The notes: generated by a model not told the origin, from the sequence alone. DNA of 64,000 nucleotides from Ophiosphaerella korrae (GCA_028456385.1 JALNQF010000050.1:124001-188000); one strand, 5' to 3'. Numbered from the stretch's first letter, positions 46,943-57,828 are shown. Numbers and translations: made by a program.

Positions 46943-48493
46943 ATGGATACCACCTTGAAACGAGACAAAAGCGGCGCAAGCAGACTTGAAAAGCTGCGAC
47001 CATGTGGTATGGCTTCACTCGATTTTCGTACAAGATATATCCTTGTTGACATATCATCAGGCGGGCTCGAGAAGTTCTCCGTAGCTCGACACTACATTGG
47101 TTTCTATAACAGCGTCGGCGTCACTGCTAGCTATTCGTCCTCCACAGCGACGCGACCCGTCCACTGCCTTGTATATGCGGCATTGCGCGTACTGATCAAT
47201 ACCCATCCAATCCTTAGTGCCATCCCTCTAGACGAACACACTAGCAAGCCATATTTTGCGCGCCTTCCAAGTATTGACCTACGTACTTGCACCACGTTTG
47301 TTGAGAGACAAAAAGCTTTCTTTCCAACTCAATCAGGAGAGGTTGACGAAGAACTTAATGCACTCCTAGAGTCGCAGCATGCCTTTGACTGGAAAGATAA
47401 TATAGGGAAGAAGCCGTACTGGCGCGTTATTGTCCTACATTCGGCAGGAATTAATAACGAGTTTGTAATCTCTTGGATTTTCCACCATGCTTTGAGCGAC
47501 GGAACGTCAGGCTTAGTCTTCCATCACAGCCTACTAGCCGCATTCAATTCAATCAGTCAAACTGAGGCTCTGAATGACGGGATAGTTGTCAAAACGCCAA
47601 AACTCGAACTTGTCCCACCTCTCGAAGGAATGCATGAGCTGCCTTTGTCGATCAAATTTGTTCTTTCAAGTTTATGGCGTACCTGGTTCCCTAAAAGACA
47701 TAAAAAACTCTGGACTGGCTTGAAGATTACCAATGATCCAAATCTTAAGACCCTCCGGTTTCGTACAGTTGTGCTGTCGCAAAAAAACACCTCTAAGCTA
47801 TTACAAATGAGCAGGGACAATCATACTACGCTTTCTGGCACACTCGAATTCATCACTTCCTCCGCTGTGCTAGCAAATCTAGATCCAATGATATACAATC
47901 GTGTTACCGTCGATGGCGCGATTTCTTTCCGAAGATTTCTTAATGTCCCAGACATAAATATCGATGATCAGATTGGTGCGTATGTTTCAGTCTACTACAA
48001 CGAGCACGTGCATCCTATATCCACGCCTACTGGCAAAACCGAAGGCAGTAATACGAGATCTCCGAGGACAGCCCTTGAAATTTTTTCATGGGCCGAAGCT
48101 AGAGCTGTTCGTTCTCGAATATTGGAGGAAATAGCAAAGAATGGTAAAAATAGCACAGTTGGCCTACTTCGCTGGGCGGGTAATCTGAACTCATTCTGGC
48201 TTAGTAAAATAGGCAAGCATCGAGAGGAGACATTTGAAATCACAAATATTGGGGTATGGAAGCCCAAGTCAGAGGAAGAAAGTGGCGATTGGAAATTAGG
48301 GCGTGTGGTGTTCAGCCAGTGCTCAGCTGTTTCAGGTCCTGCCTTCGCGTTAAGTATCTCGACTGGCAGAGATGGATGTCTTGTGCTTGGGTTCTCATGG
48401 TTGGAGGGCGTCGTCGAAGGGTCATTTATGGAGAAGGTCATGGAAAGTGCAAAAGATTGCATACACGGATTATTGCAAGACACCGGAATATAG
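46943..48493 (+). CDS. alcohol acetyltransferase (AATase family)
   Basis: This single-exon gene encodes 516 residues from the ATG at 46943; the frame is open further up but has no ATG. The catalytic HxxxD motif is HHALSDG at residues 181-187, with His182 and Asp186. It sits after YWRVIVLHSAG, as in the BAHD-like fold of fungal AATases. Early motifs include LEKFSVARHYIGFYNSVGV and HCLVYAALRVLINTHPILSA. The C-terminal half has FETFEITNIGVW-like and GCLVLGFSWLEGVVE strands forming the second subdomain. The family transfers acetyl groups from acetyl-CoA to alcohols, giving volatile esters or modified secondary metabolites. The flanking genes (GFA, MDR reductase, acyl-CoA ligase, regulators) favour a tailoring role in a metabolite cluster, which is inference. 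The frame is intact. Confidence 0.85.
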   Translation: MDTTLKRDKSGASRLEKLRPCGMASLDFRTRYILVDISSGGLEKFSVARHYIGFYNSVGVTASYSSSTATRPVHCLVYAALRVLINTHPILSAIPLDEHTSKPYFARLPSIDLRTCTTFVERQKAFFPTQSGEVDEELNALLESQHAFDWKDNIGKKPYWRVIVLHSAGINNEFVISWIFHHALSDGTSGLVFHHSLLAAFNSISQTEALNDGIVVKTPKLELVPPLEGMHELPLSIKFVLSSLWRTWFPKRHKKLWTGLKITNDPNLKTLRFRTVVLSQKNTSKLLQMSRDNHTTLSGTLEFITSSAVLANLDPMIYNRVTVDGAISFRRFLNVPDINIDDQIGAYVSVYYNEHVHPISTPTGKTEGSNTRSPRTALEIFSWAEARAVRSRILEEIAKNGKNSTVGLLRWAGNLNSFWLSKIGKHREETFEITNIGVWKPKSEEESGDWKLGRVVFSQCSAVSGPAFALSISTGRDGCLVLGFSWLEGVVEGSFMEKVMESAKDCIHGLLQDTGI

Positions 48494-49117
48494 TTGAATT
48501 CTTGCTCTATCTGATGCTTCGAGCTCGACTCGATTTTTTTTTTCTCACTTTGCCAACCACGATCGGCCGGTTCAGAGTTTCGCAAGATGGATAGGGGAAA
48601 GGGCCTTATCGTGGTCCCTGCAATAATCATACCGTTATTCTCCTGAGCTAGCCACTTTGATAAGTCAGAAAAGGGGAAGTTGTTGTAACTAGTTATAACT
48701 AGGGACAAGATATCTAACCAAATAGCTTCCTTTCTGGCCTACCGAGCTCTTCACGGAGATATGCTGTCGCGAGCGAATAGGGGATGTTAGAGGAGCGTCA
48801 GTGGACAGCATTCACAGAATGGGCGACGGCATAATCAGCGACGCGCTTTTCAGTCTCGGAGACTAATTTGCTAGGAGAACGATAACTGGAAAATGGACGG
48901 GCATTCCAATACAATTTTAGCTCCACGTTGAGGTGCTGATGCTATTCTGATAATCGAACTGGATATTTTTCCAAAGGTTAACATAACTTAGTTCAACACA
49001 GTAAGGTCATGCACAGGTGTGGCACCGCAATTCTTTTATTTGAGTGAAAACTGCGACTAAGCCTAACATCATAACATTGCACCTAAGAATAACATGGTCG
49101 AAGCTAAATGAAGTTTT
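48494..49117. other. intergenic gap between convergent genes
   Basis: 620 bp between the 3' ends of the acetyltransferase and GFA genes. A T9 run lies near 48535. No other feature is seen. Confidence 0.6.
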
Positions 49118-49756
49118 CTATGGAATCCCCTCAATATCTGAAGGCTGATGCATCCCTATCGCCTGCGCTGCACCTTCTATTAGTACTGACCAGGCGACCC
49201 TCCTCTCGATAAATTGTTCTACTTGCGGCCGCAACTTGGTCTCCGCTAGGGCAAGATCATCAACAGTGCCAGTGCGCAGAATCGTCATTTTAGGAAAGCG
49301 AGCGCCGCGGCGGTACATAAGAGTTCCACACGTCTTGCAGAAGTAATTCGTCATGGTCGCGTTGGCGCGCACCGTTTTGGCCTCGCTGAAGGTGGTGAGG
49401 TTGCCCTCACCACGGACGTGCTTGAGATGCGAGTCCGCCACGGTGATGTTGGATTGATAGAAGGCGGAACTTATCTTTCGGCAGTCGATGCAATGGCAGA
49501 CATGACGATTAATCAAGCCAGGTTTGTGGAGTGGCTGTAATGGCTTGTTAGCTCGGGTCGTCCAAGCTCAGAGAAAAGCAGAGAGGAAAGAAAACCCCCA
49601 AAACATCAGAATCTGCAGCAAACCTAGCATCGATCGACTCACCAGAATCAGTTGCACAGCTCCACAGAAGAAGGTGGCAGTAGCTTCATCCTCGGTGGAC
49701 CAGCCATCGTTGGACAGGTTAACCACAGGGAAGCCATGTTCGTTGAAGGGATTCAT
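49118..49756 (-). CDS. GFA/CENP-V-family zinc protein
   Basis: This predicted 176-residue protein has exons 49756-49643 and 49534-49118 with a 108-bp intron (GTGAGT..CAG) in phase 0. The zinc pattern of glutathione-dependent formaldehyde-activating enzymes is visible: FCGAVQL (Cys31), then CHCIDC (Cys51, Cys53, Cys56), then FCKTCG (Cys104, Cys107) and a following G-x-L-x-Y turn. The usual C-x-C pair at the start is reduced to one Cys (FFC instead of CxC), so one zinc ligand may be missing. The length matches the family. Fungal members are often small accessory enzymes or of unknown function in metabolite clusters. Despite the family name, formaldehyde activation is not established for most members. 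Confidence 0.82.
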
Positions 49757-50074
49757 GGCTTAATGTCTTCGATGACTCCTTTCAGGGTTTTCGATATTGT
49801 AACAAAGAGATCTGAAGTCTTCACCAACGCTAAGTAGCGAAACTGGGCTTGATGCGCACACAGTTAATGGTAGGAGAGAATAGTGTGTGGGTGTGAGTCC
49901 TTTCTCCTGGGAAAAATAAAGCTTATATGCTAGTCTCACCCTTAACCTCTCCATGCGGATGATTCTAGAGTGACCCCAACGTTGTATAATCAAGTGATTA
50001 TTTAAGCCCGAATCTCTCTGATCATGGTTGCATCGGTTATACCGCTTAGCTCGCTTATGATAGAACCCAATTTA

Positions 50075-50852
50075 GGCCCTGTTCGGTGTGGCGCGCTGTG
50101 TAGTTGGCCCGAGTAGGTGGCCGAGGCCGCAGCGGCGGCGCGCGCCAGCGTCACTGAATTTGGATGGACGTAAACTGGGTGTGTTTGGTGCAAACTTTTA
50201 TCCTCATCTCTTCAGCGCGTTAGTCTCTCGCAACTCAAATCAACCTCGTGGACCAGCCAGCTACGCCAATTAACGTCGCTCTCGAGCGCGTGGCCCAGCT
50301 CGCCTTATCGCGACACTCACCATCTTGGCCACTCTCAGGGCCGCCAGCGCCGTCACAATCGCCAACATTCTTCGTGTCGTCGCAATCACAGTCAAATACA
50401 CCACAGAGATGGACAACTACGATGGAGCTCGCTCTCATCAACTCGTTGGTAGAGTCAGTAGATCGTGGCCTTCGCGCAGACTCGGGGTACAAGGCAGAAG
50501 CGTGGATTACTCTTCATGCGTTCGTGCGCCGGTTGGCTCATCTCGGCGTTGAGCAATAATGGTGTGGAGAGAGGCCCAAGTTGTCTGAATAGTGACCAGC
50601 ACTGAGGCCTGCTCCTCTGAAGGCATCACGTGATGGAGCGCGCTGAGGTTGCTGTAGTGTGCTCCTACTCGAGAGCAGCAGTGCGCGACCCAAACAGGAA
50701 AAGTAGCAGTCAATTCGGCACTTGTAGGGGTGTAAAATTAGGTGGCGCCTCTAGTGTCAGGACACCTGCGCTGATGTGCTGAGGACTAGCAGAACAGTAG
50801 GCCCAGGGCGACCCAAATATGGCTTTGTAAGCGCGCCACACCGAACAGGGCC
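50075..50852 (+). mobile_element. non-autonomous PIF/Harbinger-like DNA transposon
   Basis: Perfect 23-bp terminal inverted repeats beginning GGCCCTGTTCGG lie at 50075-50097 and 50830-50852. The 778-bp unit is flanked by TTA (50072-50074) and TTG (50853-50855). This nearly matches the 3-bp TTA/TAA target duplication of PIF/Harbinger elements. Inside is a Myb/SANT-like ORF, the second protein typical of that superfamily. The DDE transposase is absent, so it could only move with help from elsewhere. Perfect repeats suggest recent insertion. The start GGCCCTGTT also resembles Tourist-like repeat ends. Superfamily assignment is inference. Confidence 0.7.
50248..50559 (+). CDS. Myb/SANT-like ORF inside the transposon
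   Basis: An open frame of about 103 residues has no ATG; the first possible start is a GTG. It contains RWTTTMELALINSLVESVDRG, then GYKAEAWITLHAFVRR, matching the Myb/SANT-like DNA-binding domain with its spaced Trp residues. In PIF/Harbinger elements this protein binds the terminal repeats and assists the transposase. The frame ends soon after the domain, so it is probably a 3'-truncated or 5'-truncated copy. Confidence 0.5.
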   Translation: MDQPATPINVALERVAQLALSRHSPSWPLSGPPAPSQSPTFFVSSQSQSNTPQRWTTTMELALINSLVESVDRGLRADSGYKAEAWITLHAFVRRLAHLGVEQ

Positions 50853-51515
50853 TTGGTGTATCGATTGGGTGCAGCTGCCACTTTTACGCGGTCTGGTCTC
50901 CTGCATGATGACATCATCAGCACACCCGCATGAAGGCGTGCGACTGCTGCAGCGCAAGTCCGACAGTGCGATTGTTAGTGCTCCAATGGTTGCCATATGT
51001 TTTCGAATGAAGACGAGTAGTAGCCGAGGTTACACATCTCGCAATTTTGCCTTTGTAACGTCCGAAACGGGCTAGAGCAATCTCTTCAGGCCGCACCAGA
51101 GTAGGGGGATCGTACAAAGAAGTATACTCAGACAGAAGTGGCCCATAATTCTATAGCCGCGAAAACAGCTAGTGCCCAAGAGTAGGATGAATACCCTGCA
51201 AAGAGGTTGCACGGGCAGTGGTGCTGTAAGCGTTGCTGTGACTAGCCATAACATACGTACTGGTACGCTAAAGATTAAGGACAGAGATGATAGCAATGCC
51301 TTTGAATAACAAATTTGTCTAATTAGAATTCTTCCATCATGTTGTTGTGGATAGGTATCAGACTTGGTATCAGTCCGATCAGGTTATGAGTTCGATTATA
51401 TGGAACAATAAACATATGGTGCAGTATAACGTATGATGATATGACTAGATTGGATTCAAAAACGATCTACTGGAATAATTCTAAACAAAAATTTCTACAT
51501 TTGGACCAGTCTATA
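50853..51515. other. gap between transposon and MDR gene
   Basis: 660 bp with no supported gene. Short frames on both strands overlap each other. Confidence 0.5.
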
Positions 51516-52601
51516 TCAACTGGTTTCCAGAGGACGAATGATAACCTTTCTACCAGAGACACCGCTCTTGTTCAAGGACAATGCTTCCTCAATCGCGGCA
51601 AGCCCTCCATGCACGATGTGCGGCCGATTTGGAGTGAATAAGCCCTGGGCGATGTACCCATCCTGCCCACCCAAGAATCTGGCAAGAGGTTCACTTAGAT
51701 GCCGGAGCGTCGGCCAACTCCCAATCCCCAGAACCTGTTTGATCTCAATAGGGACCTCTTGACTCTGACCTAGTGCTTTGGCTTCAGCATCCGGGACATC
51801 GGGCACGACAACATGAACGGTGACTAGATGGCTGCCAGGTGCCTTTACTTTCTGAAGAATCTGTATTCCAAGCTTCTGGGTGGAAGGGGCAGAAATTGCG
51901 TCGAAGACAAAATCGAGAGGAAATTCTCCTGTTGCTTGAAAGAGCGCGACTGGGGTGGACGCGGAACGACCCAAGACGACGTGAGCACCAATGTTCTTGA
52001 GAAAGTCGTGGTTATTGGAGTTGGCATTTGTGACGATCCGCTCGTATCCCGATAGACGAGCCATTTGAATGGCGTATTGTCCCACGGAAGACGCACCGCC
52101 AATGATGACGATGGATTTCCCCTGCCCAGCATTTCGACCCCCTTCCTCCCACGGTGGTATCATCCCGTGCCCCTCTTCGGCATAAAAGGCAGTCACCACA
52201 GCCATGGTAGCGAGCATGATGCCTGATGCTTCCTCGTCGCTAATGTTCGTGGGAGTCTTCGACACCAGCTCGGCGGGCATCTTGCAGTACTGCTGAAACG
52301 TCGATGAGCTGTAGTTTCCAATGATACCCTGGAAGAACACACGGGTACCGACCCGGAGTCCCTTGACGTCGGCACCGACAGCCACCACTACACCCGCTGC
52401 GTCAGAACCAAGGACGGCCGGGTATTTCTTGATGAAAGCGTCGTGGTCACGCATCTTATGGTCAACAGGGTTGATGGCCGTGGCGGTGACTTTGATGCCT
52501 ACTTCGTTGGGTTCCAAAGCAGGCAGCCTGCGCTGCACAGGTGATAATTGGGCCTTTGGCGTGAGGACCTCGCAGCCCTGGAAAGTTGATGGGAGAAACA
52601 T
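51516..52601 (-). CDS. MDR-family oxidoreductase (CipB/enoyl-reductase-like)
   Basis: This single-exon gene encodes 361 residues from the ATG at 52601; the upstream open extension lacks an ATG. The N-terminal GroES-like domain has ATAINPVDHKMRD, PAVLGSDAAGVVVAVG and GTRVFFQGI. The NAD(P)H-binding Rossmann fold has GGASSVGQYAIQMARLSG at residues 168-185. The zinc ligands of true alcohol dehydrogenases are absent, so it belongs to the non-zinc quinone-reductase/enoyl-reductase branch. In fungi this branch includes CipB-type proteins and trans-acting enoyl reductases of polyketide pathways. Length is typical (350-370). It reduces an activated double bond or quinone using NADPH; the substrate is unknown. 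A minus-strand TATA-like TATATAAG lies near 52803-52810, about 200 bp upstream. Confidence 0.88.
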   Translation of the reverse strand: MFLPSTFQGCEVLTPKAQLSPVQRRLPALEPNEVGIKVTATAINPVDHKMRDHDAFIKKYPAVLGSDAAGVVVAVGADVKGLRVGTRVFFQGIIGNYSSSTFQQYCKMPAELVSKTPTNISDEEASGIMLATMAVVTAFYAEEGHGMIPPWEEGGRNAGQGKSIVIIGGASSVGQYAIQMARLSGYERIVTNANSNNHDFLKNIGAHVVLGRSASTPVALFQATGEFPLDFVFDAISAPSTQKLGIQILQKVKAPGSHLVTVHVVVPDVPDAEAKALGQSQEVPIEIKQVLGIGSWPTLRHLSEPLARFLGGQDGYIAQGLFTPNRPHIVHGGLAAIEEALSLNKSGVSGRKVIIRPLETS

Positions 52602-53300
52602 GTTTGGTGAATATACTTGTAGTTCCTGAATTTGATCAAGTTCGCTGGTTTTACTTTCCTTTGCAGAAGTTTTCAATGGCACATTAACGAATTGCTTTGG
52701 TTCGGCATTTGTGGTAATAAGGATTCTCAATTTGTAGTAATGCTGATAGGGGGTTGTTAAAGTATTTTCAAATAACGAGAAGGGTTTTCAATTTATGATC
52801 CTTATATACTCAGATTTGTGAAATGGAAAGACTTCGACAGACATTTTAGATGATGTAATTCACGTCCGACCGCGCATCGTAACTTTAACACAGCATGAAA
52901 ATGTTCAAATAATGATAGCGCCAGCCGGAAAAATGGACATGGAACATTATTGCACCTAGTGCTGTCCCTATTACCCTGTGTGAGTCGCAGAGCTCGTCTA
53001 GCTCGGTTACCTCGCTTATGTTTCGCATGTCAGTACCACGCGAGAGATTTACCATTTTCTTGTAAGCCCTACTGGAGGACCATTCCGAACTTCCATGACA
53101 AACGATGGTGGAACTTAACTTCCGGATTGGTTTTATATAAACAAGAGCCGTCAGGCTATCTGGTTGTGAGTCATCTAGCTGCATCAAATTTGTATACGTA
53201 TTGTACCCTCCTTGTTCTTGACTCACCCCACCGGCTCCTGTCACGCCCACCCGGCCCGACTACTCATCCGCCCAGCACCAGCACAAACCACTTTGTCAAG
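52602..53300. other. upstream region shared by MDR gene and GNAT relic
   Basis: 700 bp between divergently oriented genes. It holds the TATA-like motif of the MDR gene and no further supported gene. Confidence 0.5.
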
Positions 53301-53952
53301 ATGCCAAATCTATCTCTTAGGGTCGATCTTTTCAAGCCCGAGGAAACTGAAACATATGTACGCATACGACATGAAGTTTTCCGAGGCGCAGTCAACAGAA
53401 TCTTTTATTCCCGTGCTGAAGCATGTGAGCCGAGCCAGAAGACGCTGGAAAGAGTCGGGAACGACTTTCGCGATGGAATAGCGAACAGAGATGATATTTT
53501 CCTCAAATGTACTGATACTACCACTAGAGAGGTTATTGCAGGAGCTCGATGGCACTATGTAAAACAGAAGAAGGTGCTAAGGAGAGGGCCTGGGAGGAGG
53601 GGGAGCAGGTTTCGTTATTCTGGAGCTATACGGGGGAACGGACATGGCCATGTTCGTTGATTTGATGGATGTGTTCAGTAGTAATAAGCGGGAGCACCTA
53701 GCAAACAGACCGTATTACTGTTTAGACACGTTGACCACATTACCCCAACACGAGCGCCGAGGCGCAGGCAGCATGTTAGTACGATGAGGATGTGAAAAGG
53801 CGGATGAGGAAGGTATAGAAGCATATCTTGAAGCTATCCCGGTAGGAGCTCCACTATATGCAAGGCATGGGTTCTAAAGAATGTGGGAATACTATTTCGA
53901 TATGAGTAAATACAGGCATGCCGAGAGCCCGGATTTCATTGTTAGCGGATAG
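53301..53952 (+). pseudogene. broken GNAT-family N-acetyltransferase
   Basis: This starts at ATG 53301 with LRVDLFKPEETETYVRIRHEVF and continues to EVIAGARWHYVKQKK, an ordinary fungal GNAT beginning. The frame then shifts at least twice between about 53570 and 53645. It resumes with MFVDLMDVFSSNKREHLANRP and LDTLTTLPQHERRGAGSMLVR. That second block includes the acetyl-CoA binding R-R-x-G-A-G. A TGA at 53785-53787 follows at the position where family members usually have Trp. GCEKADEEGIEAYLEAIPVG and APLYARHGF come next, then a TAA at 53875-53877. The remaining tail WEYYFDMSKY is still recognisable. Several independent breaks make this a clear pseudogene, with decay recent enough to keep almost full similarity. 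Confidence 0.8.
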
Positions 53953-54193
53953 CATCATACTACCAAGACTGCAAGACAATACACTAAGCACAATCAAGTT
54001 CTAGATCATGCTTAGGCCTGCGAAAGCTACTAGTGCGCTGTAGGTAGATAAAATGTAATCATATCCTTGAGAATAATAAACGAGAAACTATGGTGGCCTA
54101 ACGTGCAATCGAAGGCGCTAGACTCAGTGCATGGCAGCGTTAATCTCACAGCTTTGCATTCAATCTAATGCTAATGGGCTTGTATGTGTTACT
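53953..54193. other. gap between convergent pseudogenes
   Basis: 240 bp, AT-rich. No feature is seen. Confidence 0.5.
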
Positions 54194-55400
54194 CTACTCC
54201 TTTAGCAGCCTTCTCCAGATCTCCCTACTTGCACTTTCACGAATTGCCCTCACAAACACGATGCCACTCCTCAATATCTGCTGATACGCCACTTTACCCG
54301 CCACCCATTCAAGAAATGCTTTGGCTATTGTCTTGCCAACCTCGGCGCGGTTCGCCTGTGAAGCCACAACTAAAGCTCTCGGGACCTCTGTGTGTCGCTT
54401 CTCGTCTTTGACTCTTCTGACCGTCGCATTGTCCACGAGATTACTCTCCATCAACCTGGCTTCGAGTCTTGCGGGTGGAATTTGGAATTTTTTTACACGA
54501 TGATGGTGAGCTCTTTGGCACGGTCTGTGATGTAGGAAATCTAATGCTCGTCCTAGTAAGTTACCCAATATCGCCCATTTTTGAAATAGCCATCGGCCGT
54601 GATCGAAGCCTGCTATCACCATAATCTTAATCCTGCGATTCAAGAATTGATGGATAAGCGCAGTCAAGCTGTAGAGATGAAGGAATGGTAGGGCTCCAAG
54701 GAAAGCCGAGGAATCCCAATGGCCCACACCGCCCGTTTTCTGGCAGAGATAGGAAACGACATTGCGATGCGTCGGCTTACACTTTTTGGTTAACCCGTGG
54801 TCCTAGAGGAGCACACGAGGAACGGAAGATCCTCGGGTTTTGCTCTACGATGTCTGTATCGTAGGCCCCGGACGCCTTGCGATATGTTGGAGCGGTGCTT
54901 AACGCGATGGGATTCTTCTTTCTCGGCTCGCATTAGAATGTACCATTGTTTGGCATTCCGAATTTCTTCGCTACCTCCAATGCATAAGCGAGACATGTGC
55001 GAGACATTACTTCATTGCCACAATCGCCTTTGCATCTGAAGTCTTGAGCTGGTAGGCGAGCTCATCGACTGGACTGAGTAAGCTAGGTTGGCAGTTGTAA
55101 CGACCACGCCTGCGAAGCATGCTCCAATGATAGCAGGGGTATAGTTGACCTCATTTGGTGCGTAAATTGCAAGGACCTCGTTCTTGTCCTAATTTAAGAG
55201 GGTCCGGAGCCGAGCACCAAGCGGCGTCGCGGCCTTCTTCACATTGATAAAGGTATATTTGCGGTCGGAGTCCACGGCTCTGTATGTGGCCTTGACACTT
55301 TCGAAGCCACAACCCTTGGAATCGAAAAGCAAGATCTAAAGGTCACCTCCGCGGCAATATGCTTGGTTCGCTTAGCTGGAAACTTCGCTCCGAACTATCA
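54194..55400 (-). pseudogene. broken AMP-binding acyl-CoA ligase (4CL-like)
   Basis: The minus strand from about 55340 reads ILLFDSKGCGFESVKATYRA, RKYTFINVKKAATPLGARLR, then TAG at 55191-55189 where relatives have Trp, then EVLAIYAPNEV and TPAIIGACFAGVVVTTAN. The frame shifts at about 55075: DELAYQLKTSDAKAIVAMK continues in another phase. The P-loop area is degenerate (FLVCSSRTTG instead of YSSGTTG). ALPFLHLYSLTALIHQFL and VMIAGFDH-like pieces follow. Then about 180 residues of the central domain are missing. The C-terminal lid remains (PARLEARLMESNLVDNATV, then EVPRALVV, KVAYQQILRSGIVFV and SASREIWRRLL). The catalytic Lys of the SASGKILRR motif has become Glu. A dead 4-coumarate/fatty-acyl-CoA ligase-like enzyme. 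Confidence 0.75.
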
Positions 55401-55711
55401 GTAATTGCTCTAAGGTGTGTGTAGTTAGGCGTGATGATGCATCGCCAAGGCTTGCAGTGGGCGGGCAAGCTTGACATTAACCCCAGCACCCGGGGTCCTC
55501 CCTCATCTACCTCACATTGACCGCGAGGAACCAGAACCAGAATTTCGACACTACCGGGGGCTGTAGACACGTTTCCACGATCTTTGTCCTAGATATAAGT
55601 AATGCTTGTATTCTTGTCACTTGCTGCTCCTTGCCACTATAACACATTTTTGAGCTTCGCCTGACGATAACGACCCCCAAGGTTGCAGCAGGTAGTCGAC
55701 CGCTGCCGACC

Positions 55712-57807
55712 ATGAACGAAAAGAAACGTAGGGCTCGCACGGGATGCTAGACCTGCAGAGCCAGGCGCGTCAAATGCGACGAGCAAGTACCAGAATGTAG
55801 GCGCTGTGCTTCTGCCAATGTCACATGTGCGGGTTATGAGCAGCAGCGTGTCGTTGTCCCCATCAAGCCTCAGGACCGTGCTAAGCGACAGCGACAAACC
55901 GCATCATCATCAGCAGACTTGCCCGGCCGAGATTTGCGGCGATCGTGCACCCCCGTCCCAGAACCTGAGGAGGCTACAGGCTCACTGTCGTCAGACTCGC
56001 CTCTCAACTTGCAGAGTGTGACGCAGAACACAACCGTCACTAAGATTGGTAATCATAAGCCGTTGGTTGCATTTCCCTCTAGACCTCATCCGAGCCAGTG
56101 CCCCAGTCTCGGCGCTCGGCATGTGCTCGGGTATCATCAAGTACTCCTACGAACAATTCCTATACTGTTTCCCCCTCAGCATCTAAATTTCTGGCGCGAT
56201 GAGCTTCTCCAGGAAGCGTGGGGCTGCGAATATCTCTATTTAATACTTGTGGCTTTGGGAAACAGCCACCGTGCAGCATTGATGACTGTTGCGGATAGTG
56301 AATTTGACCGAGCCAACGGCCTTGATATGAAGATCACTGCTGTGCAACTTTATACGCAGGCACTTCAAGAACTGGCAAAACATCTGGAAGAAGCTAAACA
56401 AACCCCAGTATTGCTCGTGGCAAGTCTTTGTTTGATGGCCTATTTTGAGGTAAGTGGCCTTACAGTCACTGTACTTAATCTACGTGTAGTGGCTAAGGGT
56501 GAGACAAGTCTTTTAGTGGCAACATTCCTGCCTTTATTGGTCGTATCCAAGCCGCGGACCATTATTTTACGACACTGCTGCCAACTTATGTAGGCTCAGG
56601 CGGTAATGGAAGGTCGCGAAATGGGGACGTCGCGCCATTGCAAGACTGCCTTCGATCTCTGGGCCAAACTTGTTACGTTACTCTGCCACTCAAACTAATA
56701 CACCCAAGCACTGAACAACATTTACATGCTGTCTATCTCGAGACAGTAGGTCCAGAATCCAGCTCATTGACAGCTCTCGCAGCCCTTGTCGACATTATTT
56801 CTGAATGTCACGAGATCAAGGAAATTGTATGGAGTCCCATTTCTGCTTATGCTCGAACTATATCGGCTCGAGTTTTAAACAACTTTGAGCGAAAGCTCAT
56901 ACTATGGAGGAATGACCATTTGGACCTTATTCCCGAGCTGGACACGGACTGTGCTTTGGACGCACTGCTTGTTTACCGGTGGTCACAATTTGCTATGCCA
57001 CCACCACCCTATATGTCTACAACGCGCAACAAATCGCTCGCAGCTGCACACTATAACTTCTACAGAGCTCGCATCGGATGGGCACTGACACTTCTAGAAG
57101 ACGACGTGCTGCGGAATAAGCCAGCAGCCGAATTCTACTTCTACGAGGCCCTCCGCCACGCAGCATCTCACGTAGCATTTCTCACTGCTACGGACCGCGA
57201 CGAAGAAACCTACATTCCATGTGAAGCACTCAAGGTCGGGCTTTTACCTGCACTGCATATCATCGGTCTCTGCAGCCCTCAGCCGCTTTGGCTCGAATGG
57301 ATTAGGGATTTGAGCGACCAGATTATTCAGGAAGGCGTTCTTAAAGGCCACACATTTGCCACGAATCTAGATTGCCTGCACAGATTCGAAATGCACAGAT
57401 TTGGTGGCGACTCAACAAGGCTAGAGCAATATCCAGAGCCTACGGAGCGAGTTATCTGCCAACTCATCCCCGAGACGGATGGGCGCCACTTTACATCTTT
57501 CTTTGCTGCTCCTTCGGCTGCTTATGACCCCCGTCACACTGACCTGGCTGCATACCGTGTAATAGGTTATGCTCGGTGGAAATGCGGCTATGGTGAACAC
57601 CCGTGCATACTAGTCTTCAATATGTATGACAACGACAGTGCCGATTTAGAATCATTTTCAACGGAATGGTTGTACAGTACGCAGCCTGCTCTAGACTGGC
57701 TCTCGTGGTCCAAAGAGAAAGATTTTCATATGGAGCGCGCCCTCCAAGACCATATCAGCGGAACCAGACTGTTGCTGGCCGCTGATACTGCAATCACGAA
57801 TGGATAG
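55712..57807 (+). pseudogene. Zn(II)2Cys6 regulator with stop inside the zinc cluster
   Basis: From ATG 55712 the frame reads RRARTGC, then TAG at 55748-55750, then TCRARRVKCDEQVPECRRCASANVTC. This is a complete C6 cluster (Cys12, 15, 22, 29, 32, 39) interrupted at position 13, where such proteins often have Trp. The rest is open: 55751-56449, a 59-bp intron (GTAAGT..AAG) and 56509-57807, about 678 codons in all. Conserved blocks include FPPQHLNFWRDELLQEAWGCEYLYLILVALG and LCLMAYFE|SFSGNIPAFIG of the fungal_trans_2 family. Near 56120-56165 another phase reads GIIKYSYEQFLYCF up to a run of five C at 56171-56175. This hints at a one-base deletion there and a compensating shift upstream. Probably dead, though only lightly damaged. 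It may once have controlled the surrounding cluster. Confidence 0.75.
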
Positions 57808-57828
57808 ATTGAGATGTAAAATCTCAAT
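57808..57828 (+). terminator. small hairpin directly after the regulator stop
   Basis: An 8-bp perfect stem ATTGAGAT..ATCTCAAT with a 5-base loop starts at the base after the TAG at 57805-57807. It may be a 3' UTR hairpin; function is unknown. Confidence 0.3.
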
